Positions 51,657-61,378 are shown, numbered from the stretch's first letter. The stretch: DNA of 64,000 nucleotides from Paenibacillus sp. JJ-223 (GCF_927798175.1 NZ_CAKMMP010000006.1:310001-374000), one strand, 5' to 3'. The notes: generated by a model from the letters alone, not told the origin. Translations and numbers: made by a program.

Positions 51657-53704
51657 GTTCCGTTCAGACAGCGCGCCAATCTTTCAACTGGCGAATGATA
51701 AGCATTTATGGGGGCGGCTTGACCGCTCTCATCGTGCTTTTTTTTGTAAGTTTGTGTTTCGGGGAAGCTTCGATCCCGCTGCATACCGTTTTTGATGCGC
51801 TGACCGGCAGACAGGATACGCTGGAACATAACATGGTCTGGGATCTGCGCATGCCGCGCACGGTCATCGGCATTTTGGCCGGCGGAGCGCTTGCCGTGGC
51901 AGGTGCGATGCTGCAAACGATCACGCGTAATCCGCTGGCTGCATCGGACACGCTTGGCATCAATGCCGGCGCTTATTTCGCCGTTGTGTTCGGAACGGTG
52001 ATGTTCCCGGGCGTACTGCAAAAGTCTCCGTTTTTGTTCGCAGCGCTCGGTGGGCTCCTGGCTGCTGTTGCGGCCTACGTTATGGGCGGAGGGCGGTCTT
52101 CAAGCCCGGTCAGGCTCGCGCTCTCGGGCATGATCATATCCATGGTGCTCGGTTCGTTTACGAGTGCTTTACATATCTTTTTTTCGATGGAAACGCAAGG
52201 TCTGTTTCTATGGGGTTCCGGTACGCTCGTGCAAAACGATTGGAGCGGCGTAACCTATGCCTGGCCTTGGGTCATCGGCATTACGCTGGTTGCTTTTTTC
52301 TTGTCCAGGCAGTGGGACGTGCTTGATTTGGACGAATCGACGGCGGCGTCGCTCGGACAGCGGGTAGGGATGATTCGTGCCGTAGGTTTGCTCGTATCGG
52401 TACTTCTTGCGGCAGTCATCGTAAGCGTCATCGGCCCGATCGGATTCGTTGGGCTGGTCGCGCCGCATCTCGTTCGACTGAGCGGCGCCCGCTCCCATCG
52501 CTGGCTTTTGCCAGGCGCTTTTGTATGGGGAGCAGCGCTGTTAATTGCGGCAGACGTTCTTTCCAAAATGATTCACAAGTCGAGCCTGGAACTGCCCACA
52601 GGAGCGATGATGGCGATCATCGGCGCGCCTTGGTTGATCTGGCTGGTGCTGACCCGCATGAAAGCGGCGAACGGACCGGCCGTCAACACGTCGATGAGCA
52701 CCGGTTCGCGCGGGCGACGCTGGCCTTTCCGGCGGCTGGCTGTGCTGTTCACGGTAGTTACCGTTGGAGTGACGCTTCTAAGCACGATGTTTGGCGGAAT
52801 GCGCATTCCGCTGGCAGATCTGCTGCCAAGCCTGTTCAGCTCGGATGGTCCGTTTTCGGCCATGGTGCAGCTTCGCATTCCGCGTACGCTTGTAGCCGCC
52901 GGGGCGGGAGCGGCTCTGGCCATTGCCGGCGTGCTTATTCAGATGGCGGTTCGCAATCCGCTCGCCGACGCCTCGGTCGTAGGCGTCACGTCCGGGGCGG
53001 GACTTGGGGCGATGATGGTCATGATATTGTGGACCGGCGTTCCGATCTACATGGTGCCTTTGGCAGCTATCGTCGGCGCAGTCATTGCGGCGGGAATCAT
53101 TTTCTCGTTATCCTGGAACAAAGGGCTGAATCCGTCGGCCGTGCTGCTGGTCGGCATCGCAATCTCGGCCATTACGGGAGCCGGCATTCAGATTCTGATC
53201 ATCGTAGGCTCATTATACGGAGGAAGCAGCTACATTTGGCTGACCGGAAGCACGTATGCCCGCACATGGGATCAGGTGAAAATCATCGCTGTCTTCCTGG
53301 TGATTCTGATTCCCGTGGCCTGGTGGCTGGCCCGCCGGTTCGAACTGCTTGTGTTTGATGATCAGAGCGCTTCGGGACTGGGCCTGCATGTGCGCCGGAC
53401 ACGCCTGCTTGCGATGGCGACGGGCGTACTGCTTGCAGCCGGCGCGGTTGCTTGCGTAGGGACCGTTGGATTCATCGGGCTGATTGCGCCGCATATGGTC
53501 CGGTTGCTGACCGGTCATCATCTGCGCCGTTCGATGTTTCTGTCCGCGCTGGTCGGCGCCTTGCTGCTGGTGCTGACAGACACCATCGGACGAACGGTCA
53601 TGGCACCAACGGAAATTCCTTCGGGATTGCTGATCGCGATCATCGGCGCGCCGTACTTCCTGTATCTCATGTACCGTTCCAACTGGCGCAGACCCGTAAA
53701 ATAA
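51653..53704 (+). CDS. fused iron-siderophore ABC permease (FhuB-type, two FecCD domains)
   Basis: A 683-residue membrane protein made of two FecCD permease domains in one chain, at about 15-335 and 365-680. Each has the signature seen in LRMPRTVIGILAGGALAVAG with MLQTITRNPLAASDTLGINA, and LRIPRTLVAAGAGAALAIAG with IQMAVRNPLADASVVGVTSG. GFVGLVAPHLVRL and GFIGLIAPHMVRL mark the ATPase contact loops. Most Gram-positive systems use two separate permeases, so a fused form is less common. No ATPase gene follows; a terminator does, so a shared YusV/FhuC-type ATPase is implied. Confidence 0.93.
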   Translation: MSSVQTARQSFNWRMISIYGGGLTALIVLFFVSLCFGEASIPLHTVFDALTGRQDTLEHNMVWDLRMPRTVIGILAGGALAVAGAMLQTITRNPLAASDTLGINAGAYFAVVFGTVMFPGVLQKSPFLFAALGGLLAAVAAYVMGGGRSSSPVRLALSGMIISMVLGSFTSALHIFFSMETQGLFLWGSGTLVQNDWSGVTYAWPWVIGITLVAFFLSRQWDVLDLDESTAASLGQRVGMIRAVGLLVSVLLAAVIVSVIGPIGFVGLVAPHLVRLSGARSHRWLLPGAFVWGAALLIAADVLSKMIHKSSLELPTGAMMAIIGAPWLIWLVLTRMKAANGPAVNTSMSTGSRGRRWPFRRLAVLFTVVTVGVTLLSTMFGGMRIPLADLLPSLFSSDGPFSAMVQLRIPRTLVAAGAGAALAIAGVLIQMAVRNPLADASVVGVTSGAGLGAMMVMILWTGVPIYMVPLAAIVGAVIAAGIIFSLSWNKGLNPSAVLLVGIAISAITGAGIQILIIVGSLYGGSSYIWLTGSTYARTWDQVKIIAVFLVILIPVAWWLARRFELLVFDDQSASGLGLHVRRTRLLAMATGVLLAAGAVACVGTVGFIGLIAPHMVRLLTGHHLRRSMFLSALVGALLLVLTDTIGRTVMAPTEIPSGLLIAIIGAPYFLYLMYRSNWRRPVK

Positions 53705-53761
53705 TATCACGCATTGCTGACGGCTGCTTGAACGTTCTTCCCTTTTACAAAAAAACATACT

Positions 53762-53799
53762 GAAAGAGCCTGCATGGTTGGTCATGCAGGCTCTTTTTC
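53762..53799 (+). terminator. terminator of the siderophore operon
   Basis: AAAGAGCCTGCATG and CATGCAGGCTCTTT form a perfect 14-bp stem with a six-base loop, followed by TTC. A second small hairpin, GCCT/AGGC with six T, follows at about 53824-53842. Confidence 0.88.
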
Positions 53800-53808
53800 A
53801 TCGTGCGC

Positions 53809-53992
53809 TAACGAACTTCAAACGCCTTATATTGAGGCTTTTTTGCTGTCTAAAATTTCTAACGAAGCTCAGTCACCTTATTCAGCAGTTTTACAGGTTA
53901 TGAGTAGCAATGTTGGCCGAATAGCGTGTGTCAGGTTCGTCAAAATTCTAAATGAGTGAAAATACCCCAAATAAGGTGGGGCAGGTTCATTA
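53809..53992. repeat. cluster of four related ~24-bp repeat units in opposed orientation
   Basis: Two plus-strand units (53809-53833, TAACGAACTTCAAACGCCTT...; 53860-53884, TAACGAAGCTCAGTCACCTT...) face two minus-strand units (53918-53942 and 53969-53992, which read TGACGAACCTGACACACGCT and TAATGAACCTGCCCCACCTT). Shared core: TAACGAACCTNANNCACCTTATT. The arrangement is palindromic overall and no reading frame crosses it. The remaining 53993-54191 shows nothing I can identify. Confidence 0.65.
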
Positions 53993-54191
53993 CAGATAAT
54001 TACAGATATCGTCGAGCTGCGTGGCATGTGCCGTGTTCCTGATCCCCAAATAGCAGGGTTACTCCAAGCCAATTAGGCATCCGATGTGCTTCGTTCAACG
54101 CGTTATACGTGATTTGTTACGGGCTAGTTGATGCTAGGGAAACGCTCTAGTACGCAGCGTCCGGCGAACGAGCACATTTCCTCCCTGCGGA

Positions 54192-56276
54192 TCAGTGATC
54201 CGCCCCTTGTACGGAATCGATGCGGAACTGACTGAGCTCCTCTTGCAGTTTGATGGACAACGTGTTTAACCGCTGCGACAGCTCCGCCACCTGCTCGATG
54301 CTTTCCAGCTGCTCCTGCGTGCTCGCGCTGACTTCTTCGGTGGAGGCAGAATTTTCTTCGGTGGTGGATGAGATGATCTCCAGCGCCTGCACGATTTCAT
54401 CTTTGTGCCGGTGCACTTTGGCCGTATTGCTGCTGATCTGGATCATGCGCTGTCTCAGTTCTTCGAGTTCGTTGTTGATGCTGAAAAAGACTTGCTTCGT
54501 CTCCTCGACGGATCGCGCGTTTCCTTCGGCGATGCTCAGACCACGCGCGGTATGCTCCACCGATACGTTCGTTTTCTCCGCAATTTCGCCCACTTTCCGG
54601 CCAATCTCCTCTGTGGCCAGAGTGGTCTGCTCGGCAAGTTTGCGGACTTCTCCGGCAACGACGGCAAATCCGCGCCCGTGTTCTCCCGCACGCGCCGCTT
54701 CGATGGAAGCGTTGAGAGCCAGCAGGTTCGTCTGGGTTGCAATTTGATGGACGGTGTCCACGATGCCTGATATGGCATCCCGACTCAAGTCAATCTCATG
54801 GATGATGGACGACATGGCCTGCGTGGATTGGTGGTTTTCCTCTGCCCATCTGGACAGCTGGTCCAGAACGCCGATTCCTCGTCCGCTTTGTTCAGCAGTC
54901 GCTTGGACCATCGTTTCAATGGCTCGGGCATCGCTGGCGATTTCGTCGATTTGTACGGACAACGAGCCGGTTTTTTGCAGAATGTTCTCCGATTCAACGG
55001 ACTGATAGTTGGTTGCATTGGCGATTTCGTTAATGGCCGTTGCGGTATCATTCATCGTGACGGCCGTTCTGGAGGATATGGCCTGCAAATCCTTGGACGA
55101 TTGGCTGAGCACCGAACCGGTGCTGCCGACCGTTTGCATCATGGCTTGAAGTTTTTGCGTCATGTTGTGCATGCCCTGCGAGATCTGTCCGATCTCATTG
55201 CTGGAACTTATATCGAATTGAACGGTGAGATCTCCGTCTTCCACTTGTTTGATTTTGGCCAGCAGCTTCGGTATCGACCGGAGCAGAGCGCGGAGCGTAA
55301 CATAACAAATCAGGACAAGCAGGATCGCGGCGACCACGAAACCGCCGATCAGAATCCGGTTGAAGCTGGCCAGCTCCGAAAGCACTTCCTTCTCGGTAAT
55401 GGTCAGTCCGACAGACCATCCGGTATCTTTGCTGGTGGCGTATCCAATATAGCGGCGTTCTCCTTGATCATCCATGAGCTGTATGCCGGATTTGCCTGCA
55501 AGCATTTCTTTGCCGACGTTCCCGAGGTCGCCTGGAATTTCATTGATTTGTTCGTTCAGCACTTTGCTCTCGTCCGGGTGATATAGAATATCTCCCGTTT
55601 TGGATGCAAGGATGGAATATCCCGTGCTGCCAAGCGAGTAGCTCTTCATGATGGCCGGAATGTCTTTGAATGCGATATCCGCTGCCACAAAGCCGATCAG
55701 TTCGCCCCCATCGTTTTTGACCGGGTAGAAAATGCCTATCAGAATATTGCCGGATGCCAGGTCCTTATAGGGTTCGGAAAAATAAAGCCCGTCTGCGGCC
55801 ATCACCGGTTCATAATACGGACGGGTCTTGATATCGAAGTCGGCGGCGGAGGCTACCCCGTCATTTTGCAGCCAGAAGCCGTTTCCGTCGATGCCCGCGA
55901 CCCATGCATCGGCGAAGGAAGGCTCTTCCTTGACGATCGCGGCCAGCGTGGCTTGAACCTCTGCGGCATAAGGTGACGTTGTGGCCGTCGCTGCCGATTC
56001 GGTCGTTTCAATATATTGCTCGAACAAATGATTTGTAGACATCTGTTTGACAAGCGAGCCTTTTTCCTTGAACAACGCATCGAATTGGCTGACGATCGCC
56101 TGCGTTTTCGTCTGAAGCTGGGCCTCCTGCTGGTTGACCAGAATGCTTCGCGTGCCGGTAAACATGAATGTCCCCAAAATCGAAAAGACGACAACGATAA
56201 TGGCCAACAGCACCATGGACAGTGTATTGGCGATGCTCGTTGCTTTGTTACCCCTTTTTATGACTGGCTGTACCAT
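54192..56276 (-). CDS. methyl-accepting chemotaxis protein with dCache sensor
   Basis: A 694-residue chemoreceptor. Helix 1 is at about 17-40 ([20 protein letters not shown]). The extracellular dCache domain runs to about 315 and includes [40 protein letters not shown] and [20 protein letters not shown]. Helix 2 is at 320-345. The HAMP domain follows ([20 protein letters not shown]). The signalling domain has the tip [20 protein letters not shown] followed by [17 protein letters not shown]. It should bind a small external ligand; the binding residues I can see do not exactly fit the amino-acid-specific dCache motif. It appears monocistronic. Confidence 0.93.
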   Translation of the reverse strand: MVQPVIKRGNKATSIANTLSMVLLAIIVVVFSILGTFMFTGTRSILVNQQEAQLQTKTQAIVSQFDALFKEKGSLVKQMSTNHLFEQYIETTESAATATTSPYAAEVQATLAAIVKEEPSFADAWVAGIDGNGFWLQNDGVASAADFDIKTRPYYEPVMAADGLYFSEPYKDLASGNILIGIFYPVKNDGGELIGFVAADIAFKDIPAIMKSYSLGSTGYSILASKTGDILYHPDESKVLNEQINEIPGDLGNVGKEMLAGKSGIQLMDDQGERRYIGYATSKDTGWSVGLTITEKEVLSELASFNRILIGGFVVAAILLVLICYVTLRALLRSIPKLLAKIKQVEDGDLTVQFDISSSNEIGQISQGMHNMTQKLQAMMQTVGSTGSVLSQSSKDLQAISSRTAVTMNDTATAINEIANATNYQSVESENILQKTGSLSVQIDEIASDARAIETMVQATAEQSGRGIGVLDQLSRWAEENHQSTQAMSSIIHEIDLSRDAISGIVDTVHQIATQTNLLALNASIEAARAGEHGRGFAVVAGEVRKLAEQTTLATEEIGRKVGEIAEKTNVSVEHTARGLSIAEGNARSVEETKQVFFSINNELEELRQRMIQISSNTAKVHRHKDEIVQALEIISSTTEENSASTEEVSASTQEQLESIEQVAELSQRLNTLSIKLQEELSQFRIDSVQGADH

Positions 56277-56445
56277 GCGGCCATCTCCCCAAAATCGGAT
56301 ATTGAGCTATGCTCTTAGCATATATTTCGGAATTTCGAATCCGTTTCGATAGAGGCAAGGGATGGAAAATGTTTGTTTTTATTCATTACCTGGAGGGTGT
56401 ACGATCAACGGTAGGAAAGGACTCACGTTCATCCCTAATTGCACA

Positions 56446-56483
56446 AAAAGAACCGTTCCTGCTAATAAGGAACGGTTCCTTTT
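56446..56483 (-). terminator. terminator of the aminotransferase gene
   Basis: AACCGTTCCT and AGGAACGGTT form a perfect 10-bp stem around GCTAATA. Read on the minus strand it is followed by CTTTTTG. Confidence 0.85.
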
Positions 56484-56491
56484 GCTGAGCT

Positions 56492-57667
56492 CTATTCGTT
56501 TGATATCAGAATGCCGCTGCTTTCCACGGATTGCAGCGCCTGTTCGAGCTGTTCACGATCCTGAACAAGCGCGAGGCGGACATATCCTTCGCCGGAAGGA
56601 CCGAATGCACTGCCGGGTGTCACGATTACGCCGGCCCGGCTTACCAGGTCCATGGCAAATTGTTCGGAAGTGTCGTAATGGTCGGGAATCCGGCTCCAAA
56701 TAAACATAGTGGCATCCGGTTTGGTAATAGGCCAACCTAGTCTGCCGAAGCCTTCGCATAGAATGTCCCGGCGTTCCTCATAGATTGCCCTTACCCGGTC
56801 CACGTCGGACTGATCCCCGGTAATGGCCGCGATGGCCGCCTTCTGGATCGGCAGGAACATGCCATAGTCCATGTTGGATTTCAGCTTTTTCAGGATAGAT
56901 ACGACGGACGGATTGCCGACGCAGAATCCGATCCGTGCACCGGCGAGTCCATATGTTTTGGAGAGGGAATTGAACTCGACCCCGACCTCCATGGCTCCGG
57001 GATAGGAAAGAAAGCTGCCGCAGCTGTTCCCGTCAAATACCAGCTCGCTATAAGCGTTGTCGTGCAGAACGATAATGTCATGCTGCTTGGCAAACGCGAT
57101 CAGATCCAGGTAAAACTGCTCGGGCGCCATGGCCGTGGTTGGATTGTTCGGATAGGATACGAGCATGAACTTAGCTCGCTTCGCGATTTCTTCCGGGATA
57201 TCCTGCAGCTGGATGACATAACCGTGTTCCTCTTTTTGCGGCATGTAATAAAGCTCTGCACCTGCCAGAAGAGGCCCATCGGCGAACACCGGATAACAAG
57301 GGTCCGGGACCAGCACCAGGTCGCCCTCGTCCACGATGGCCAGGGAAATATGGGCAAGGCCTTCCTGTGAGCCAAGAAGTGAGCAGATTTGCGTAGCCGG
57401 GTTCAATTCTACCTGATAGCGCCGTGCATACCATTCGCTGACCGCTTGCAGCAGCTCGCTCTGATCGTTGATGGCGTAAATATAATTTTGGGTATCCCCG
57501 GCAGCTTCGAGCAATGCATCGATAATATGCTGCGCGGGAGGGGTATTCGGAGTTCCGACACTCAGATCGATCACGGTCTGCCCGTTCTCGATCCGTTGGC
57601 GCTTGATTTCGAGCAGTCGGGAAAAGATGCCTTCCTGAAAATGGTTCATGCGATTGGCGAATTTCAT
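56492..57667 (-). CDS. class I/II pyridoxal-phosphate aminotransferase (LL-DAP aminotransferase-like)
   Basis: A 391-residue cytoplasmic enzyme. IDLSVGTPNTPPAQHIIDAL and SLLGSQEGLAHISLAIVDEG are N-terminal family motifs. YPNNPTTAM and HDNAYSELVFDG hold the cofactor-binding Asn and Asp/Tyr, and the Schiff-base Lys is in EFNSLSKTYGLAGARIGF. The C-terminal FIWSRIP and GSAFGPSGEGYVRLAL hold the carboxylate-binding Arg. It transfers an amino group between an amino acid and a 2-oxo acid; LL-diaminopimelate or aspartate-type substrates are possible. The start at 57667 has GGAGG ten bases upstream. It is monocistronic. Confidence 0.9.
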   Translation of the reverse strand: MKFANRMNHFQEGIFSRLLEIKRQRIENGQTVIDLSVGTPNTPPAQHIIDALLEAAGDTQNYIYAINDQSELLQAVSEWYARRYQVELNPATQICSLLGSQEGLAHISLAIVDEGDLVLVPDPCYPVFADGPLLAGAELYYMPQKEEHGYVIQLQDIPEEIAKRAKFMLVSYPNNPTTAMAPEQFYLDLIAFAKQHDIIVLHDNAYSELVFDGNSCGSFLSYPGAMEVGVEFNSLSKTYGLAGARIGFCVGNPSVVSILKKLKSNMDYGMFLPIQKAAIAAITGDQSDVDRVRAIYEERRDILCEGFGRLGWPITKPDATMFIWSRIPDHYDTSEQFAMDLVSRAGVIVTPGSAFGPSGEGYVRLALVQDREQLEQALQSVESSGILISNE

Positions 57668-57892
57668 GATGATGCAGCCTCCAAACCTGTTGTCCAATAG
57701 TATTCTTCTATCATAAAGGGACTTGGGTCAAATGAGAAGGGAGGTCAGAGCATATTCGTTTCGAAATCGCAATGGGAGCGGATAAACGCCATCCTGAAAT
57801 CAGATGGTTGATAACATTGAGACTTTTTACGTGCATTCAAGGCGACTCCGGCGCGTAAAACAGGATGGATTTGGGTAAAAAAATGGAGAGTG
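57668..57892. other. intergenic region, no gene seen
   Basis: Upstream side of two divergent genes. GGAGG of the aminotransferase lies at the left end. I see no reading frame, and the CCATC/GATGG pair near 57788 is too short to call. Confidence 0.4.
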
Positions 57893-57955
57893 TTGACAAT
57901 GGGTTTTAAACGGGTTATAATTCATTTATAAATTAAGCATTTTAAATTTAAGATT
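57893..57955 (+). promoter_or_regulatory. consensus promoter and AT-rich palindromes before the esterase
   Basis: TTGACA (57893-57898), 17 bases, TATAAT (57916-57921): a perfect sigma-A promoter. Right after it come ATTTATAAAT and TTAAATTTAA palindromes, in two similar units TTTATAAATTAAG and TTTTAAATTTAAG. They could be operator sites for an unknown repressor. Confidence 0.8.
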
Positions 57956-58011
57956 CTTTATTTCGTTGTATATGAATAAAAACAAACATCACATTTTAGG
58001 AGGAATTTATC

Positions 58012-58977
58012 ATGACAACAGCAAACAACCCAAACAATGAAAACAAGGTAGTTCTTGAACCGGCAGCGCAAAAATTCGTGGAAGATACCGCCAATCCTCC
58101 GTATTTGTTTGACCTGGGTCCAGCCAAAGGACGCGAAACCGTCGACGAAGTGCAGTCCGGTGATATCGCGAAACCTGCGGTTGATATTGAAGATTTAACG
58201 ATCCAGGGCGGACCAACGGGCGAAGTATCGATCCGAATCGTACGTCCGCAAAACGCTAACGGGGCTTTGCCGGTCATTCTATACACTCACGGGGCCGGAT
58301 GGGTGTTCGGCAATGCCCATACGCATGACCGTTTGATTCGCGAACTGGCTGTAGGTTCGAATTCGGCCGTCGTGTTCACGAACTACGACCTGTCTCCAGA
58401 GGTCCGTTATCCTGTTGCGATCGAGCAAATTTACGCCGTGTTGGAGTGGATCTCGAGTGAAGGCGCCAGCCATAACCTGAAATCCGACGCTATTGCGGCA
58501 GCGGGGGACAGCGTCGGCGGCAACATGACGGCGGCTATTACGCTGATGGCCAAAGACCGCAAAGGCCCGAAAATCAGCAAACAGCTTCTGTTCTATCCAG
58601 TAACCGATGCGTCGTTCGACACACCGTCTTATCACCAATTCGCGGAAGGTTACTTCCTGCGCCGGGATGGGATGCAATGGTTCTGGGACCAATATACGAC
58701 CGATCCGGCACAAAGAGCGGAAATCTACGCTTCCCCACTGCGCGCAAACCTGAATCAATTGCAAGGCTTGCCTGAGGCGCTGGTGATTACCGGTGAAGCT
58801 GACGTGCTTCGCGATGAAGGCGAGGCATATGCCAACAAATTGCGTGAAGCGGGTGTACCGGTAACGGCGGTTCGCTTCCAAGGCATCATTCATGACTTTG
58901 TCATGCTGAATGCGCTGGCCGATACCCATGCCGCCAAAGGCGCAATGCTCCTGGCCAATGCCTGGATCCGCCAATAA
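58012..58977 (+). CDS. alpha/beta hydrolase of the HSL (hormone-sensitive lipase) esterase family
   Basis: A 321-residue cytoplasmic esterase. The oxyanion motif is HGAGWVFG at 93-100, a variant of HGGG. The nucleophile is Ser167 in AAAGDSVGGNM. The acid is in VITGEADVLRDEGE and the His in GIIHDFVML. There is no signal peptide. AGGAGG lies about eight bases before the ATG. The perfect promoter and strong ribosome binding site predict high expression unless repressed; AT-rich palindromes at the start site suggest control. It is monocistronic with a clear terminator. Confidence 0.93.
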   Translation: MTTANNPNNENKVVLEPAAQKFVEDTANPPYLFDLGPAKGRETVDEVQSGDIAKPAVDIEDLTIQGGPTGEVSIRIVRPQNANGALPVILYTHGAGWVFGNAHTHDRLIRELAVGSNSAVVFTNYDLSPEVRYPVAIEQIYAVLEWISSEGASHNLKSDAIAAAGDSVGGNMTAAITLMAKDRKGPKISKQLLFYPVTDASFDTPSYHQFAEGYFLRRDGMQWFWDQYTTDPAQRAEIYASPLRANLNQLQGLPEALVITGEADVLRDEGEAYANKLREAGVPVTAVRFQGIIHDFVMLNALADTHAAKGAMLLANAWIRQ

Positions 58978-58999
58978 CGTTCGTCCCGGCTTTCCAAAT

Positions 59000-59031
59000 A
59001 GAGGGCTGCACTTCATGTGCGGCCCTCTTTG
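59000..59031 (+). terminator. terminator after the HSL esterase gene
   Basis: AGAGGGCTGCAC (59000-59011) pairs with GTGCGGCCCTCT (59017-59028), followed by TTGG. One G-T pair. Confidence 0.8.
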
Positions 59032-59139
59032 GCGTGGAGAATGGGATGGAGCTTCGTGCGTCAAACGCGCTGAAAGCCGTTCAAAACAACCGCGTGTTCC
59101 ATATTGATACACGCATTTAGGCAGAATTATGGCAAGAGA

Positions 59140-60147
59140 CTATAGCTCTATCGCTTGAAATAGAAAGGGGCTGCCACTCAAATAATGACGCAAGATGGCT
59201 TGCGCATACGACTGTTCTTCTTTCAGACTGTCTGTCTCCCTTGGATCGGGTGCATGGTGGGCGAAATTTTCGAGCATGGCCATCACGGCAAACGACTCCA
59301 GTTCCTGCAGCCCATCCGCGGCTGGTTTCCGAATGCTTTGGTACCCCTCAAGCACAAGTTTTCGTTGAGCCGGATACAGGCCCAAGATCGTATGAGCCAC
59401 GTCGTACAGGAAATATCCGAATCCGCATCTGCCGAAATCGATGGGACGCGGATGCTTGCCGTCAAACACGATGTTTCCTTGATGCAGATCGCCATGGATT
59501 AATCCGTAATTTGTAGTGTCTTTGACAAGTCCGGCCAAGTGGGTGCGTACTTTTTCGGCAGCGGATTGATACAGCGCAAACCCGTCATGGGAAAGAAAGG
59601 CTTTGTGATGCTCTGCCAGGCGTTCCATCGATGCATTGAAGCTTGGCAAACCCCATTCAGGCCGAGTGAAATCGGCTGGGGGTTCGAATTGCCGGGATGC
59701 ATGGTGAAGCTTTGCAAGCAGGACTCCTTCATTAAAAACCTGTTCCTCGGAAAGTTCCCGGCCCTCGTTTATGCCATCGACCCAGCGCATTAATGTCGCA
59801 TAAACGGGCAGATCGTCGCCATGGTCCCCTTTAAGTTCCAACACGCTGTCGCCATGCCGATTCGGAACGCCTTGGGGAACGGGAATGTTCGTCAACCTAT
59901 TCAGCACATCCAGCCAAACGAGTTCAGAACGCAGTTCCTCCTTGTTCATTCCCGGATGAATGCGCAGCAATAAGGTCTGGCTTTTACTTGTTTGCACAAC
60001 AAACGTACACGTATCGGACAATTGATTGAACCGGATATGATCCCAATCCAAATCGTAACTTTGCAGTGCTCTGAGCGCTGCATGTTTGGAATTGGCGAGT
60101 ATTTTTCTTACATTTTCCTCTGAGCTGATTTGAAACGTACGTGGCAT
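59140..60147 (-). CDS. aminoglycoside phosphotransferase (APH)-fold kinase
   Basis: A 335-residue protein of the APH/choline kinase-like fold. TFVVQTSKSQTLLLRIHPGM corresponds to the nucleotide-binding strands. The catalytic loop is YGLIHGDLHQGNIVFDG, with Asp and Asn, and PIDFGRCGFGYFLYDVAHT is the metal-binding DFG-like motif. The family includes antibiotic kinases, homoserine and fructosamine kinases, and spore-associated members. Nothing here identifies the substrate. GGAGGGG lies about seven bases before the ATG. It is monocistronic and divergent from the HipA-like gene. Confidence 0.9.
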   Translation of the reverse strand: MPRTFQISSEENVRKILANSKHAALRALQSYDLDWDHIRFNQLSDTCTFVVQTSKSQTLLLRIHPGMNKEELRSELVWLDVLNRLTNIPVPQGVPNRHGDSVLELKGDHGDDLPVYATLMRWVDGINEGRELSEEQVFNEGVLLAKLHHASRQFEPPADFTRPEWGLPSFNASMERLAEHHKAFLSHDGFALYQSAAEKVRTHLAGLVKDTTNYGLIHGDLHQGNIVFDGKHPRPIDFGRCGFGYFLYDVAHTILGLYPAQRKLVLEGYQSIRKPAADGLQELESFAVMAMLENFAHHAPDPRETDSLKEEQSYAQAILRHYLSGSPFLFQAIEL

Positions 60148-60402
60148 GTATTATCCCCTCCGCTAAATCTGACCCTCTTTATTCGATACGATCATGCTAT
60201 CCCAAGTCTGCGGTTCACGAAATGGAAACATTGATTATAAACGTGTTTTCCCGAGAAGAACCAGTAGAGAAGAATGTGAAATAATTTGGCTTATCTAGCG
60301 GTTGAGGTCAGAGTATTTCAATAGGAGCATGTCTATACCAAAAGTTTATAGGAAACATATATTAGTAAAATCAGATTGGTTCGCTTTCGGGGAGGTGGAT
60401 TC

Positions 60403-61197
60403 ATGCTTCAAGCCGTTACCTATGTCCAATCACTTACGGGTACCAGTTTACCTCATCTTATGCAATGTGATGATGGTAACTACTACGTTGTTAAACTTAA
60501 TAAGAATCCCCAAGGAAGTCGCGCTTTAGCGAATGAGATGATTTGCTGCTGGTTGGCAGGACGATTGGGGATCCCTGTTCCTTGCAGTCAGGTAATCTAT
60601 ATCCATGATTCATTAAGGAAACAATATTTAGAACTTGGGTACGATCTCGGACATGGCCCGCATTACGGCAGTCAATTTATTTTTGATAGTACAAGTTACC
60701 CTTCACAATCAGAGCTTGCTAATTGTAGCAATATTGGCCAAGCGGCAGATATTATCGCTTTTGATTATTGGTTGGATAACAATGACCGTTATTTGAAGCG
60801 GGATAATGGACAAAATATTTTGGTTTCACGAACGCCAACTCCAAAGTTGTGGATGATTGATAATGCCAATATATTCGCTGGTCCCAACTGGACGATTCAG
60901 TCGATGTTTAAATCGGTTTCAGTACATCGCATGTTTTGGGGGGCACTGTATGCGATGTTTGTTCCTTTCTTGGATGGTCCCGATCCTTTTGGCAAAGCAA
61001 TAGCTAATATTACAGCTCTATCCACAGGCGAAATGATCGAAGTTATGGCTGTAATGCCAGCTGAATGGGGGGTTAGTCACGAGGAAATAGCTGCGGTGTC
61101 ACATGCATTAGAAGTGCGAAAGAATTATCTTCCCTATTGGATAAGCCATTTGCAAGACCATTTCCCTATGTGGAGAAGTCAACATAGAGGGTGGTGA
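60403..61197 (+). CDS. HipA-like kinase domain protein
   Basis: A 264-residue protein resembling the short HipA-like family. YYVVKLNKNPQGSRALANEM is the nucleotide-binding part, with LAGRLGIPVPCSQVI after it. The catalytic region is IIAFDYWLDNNDRYLKRDNG, with the N-D-R motif, then KLWMIDNANIFAGPNW with the metal-binding Asp. It lacks the N-terminal HipA subdomain and no HipB-type DNA-binding partner is present. GGGGAGG lies about seven bases before the ATG. Its base composition is AT-richer than its neighbours, suggesting transfer. A 49-codon gene follows four bases after the stop. A cellular target is unknown. Confidence 0.8.
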   Translation: MLQAVTYVQSLTGTSLPHLMQCDDGNYYVVKLNKNPQGSRALANEMICCWLAGRLGIPVPCSQVIYIHDSLRKQYLELGYDLGHGPHYGSQFIFDSTSYPSQSELANCSNIGQAADIIAFDYWLDNNDRYLKRDNGQNILVSRTPTPKLWMIDNANIFAGPNWTIQSMFKSVSVHRMFWGALYAMFVPFLDGPDPFGKAIANITALSTGEMIEVMAVMPAEWGVSHEEIAAVSHALEVRKNYLPYWISHLQDHFPMWRSQHRGW

Positions 61198-61201
61198 TAG
61201 A

Positions 61202-61351
61202 ATGATAACCGTCTTCAATATCCAAGTGTATCCTGGCATTCATAGTCCTAATCTTCCTTATATCGTACAGTGGCGTAACCCGGATGGATATCCTTTTCTT
61301 GGGGCAGGAGCACAAGGGGCCGACCAATTCCCTAAAATGATGGCCGAATAA
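61202..61351 (+). CDS. 49-residue hypothetical protein downstream of the HipA-like kinase
   Basis: An ATG four bases after the upstream stop opens MITVFNIQVYPGIHSPNLPY and ends in GADQFPKMMAE. AGGGTGGTG lies six bases before it, inside the end of the kinase gene, which fits translational coupling. The composition is protein-like (aromatic and Pro-rich, no low-complexity run). It has no recognised family and no membrane segment. It may be a short partner of the kinase or a truncated gene. A terminator follows 30 bases later. Confidence 0.6.
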   Translation: MITVFNIQVYPGIHSPNLPYIVQWRNPDGYPFLGAGAQGADQFPKMMAE

Positions 61352-61378
61352 ACGTTGGCATTTGGTTGCAGGAATCGT

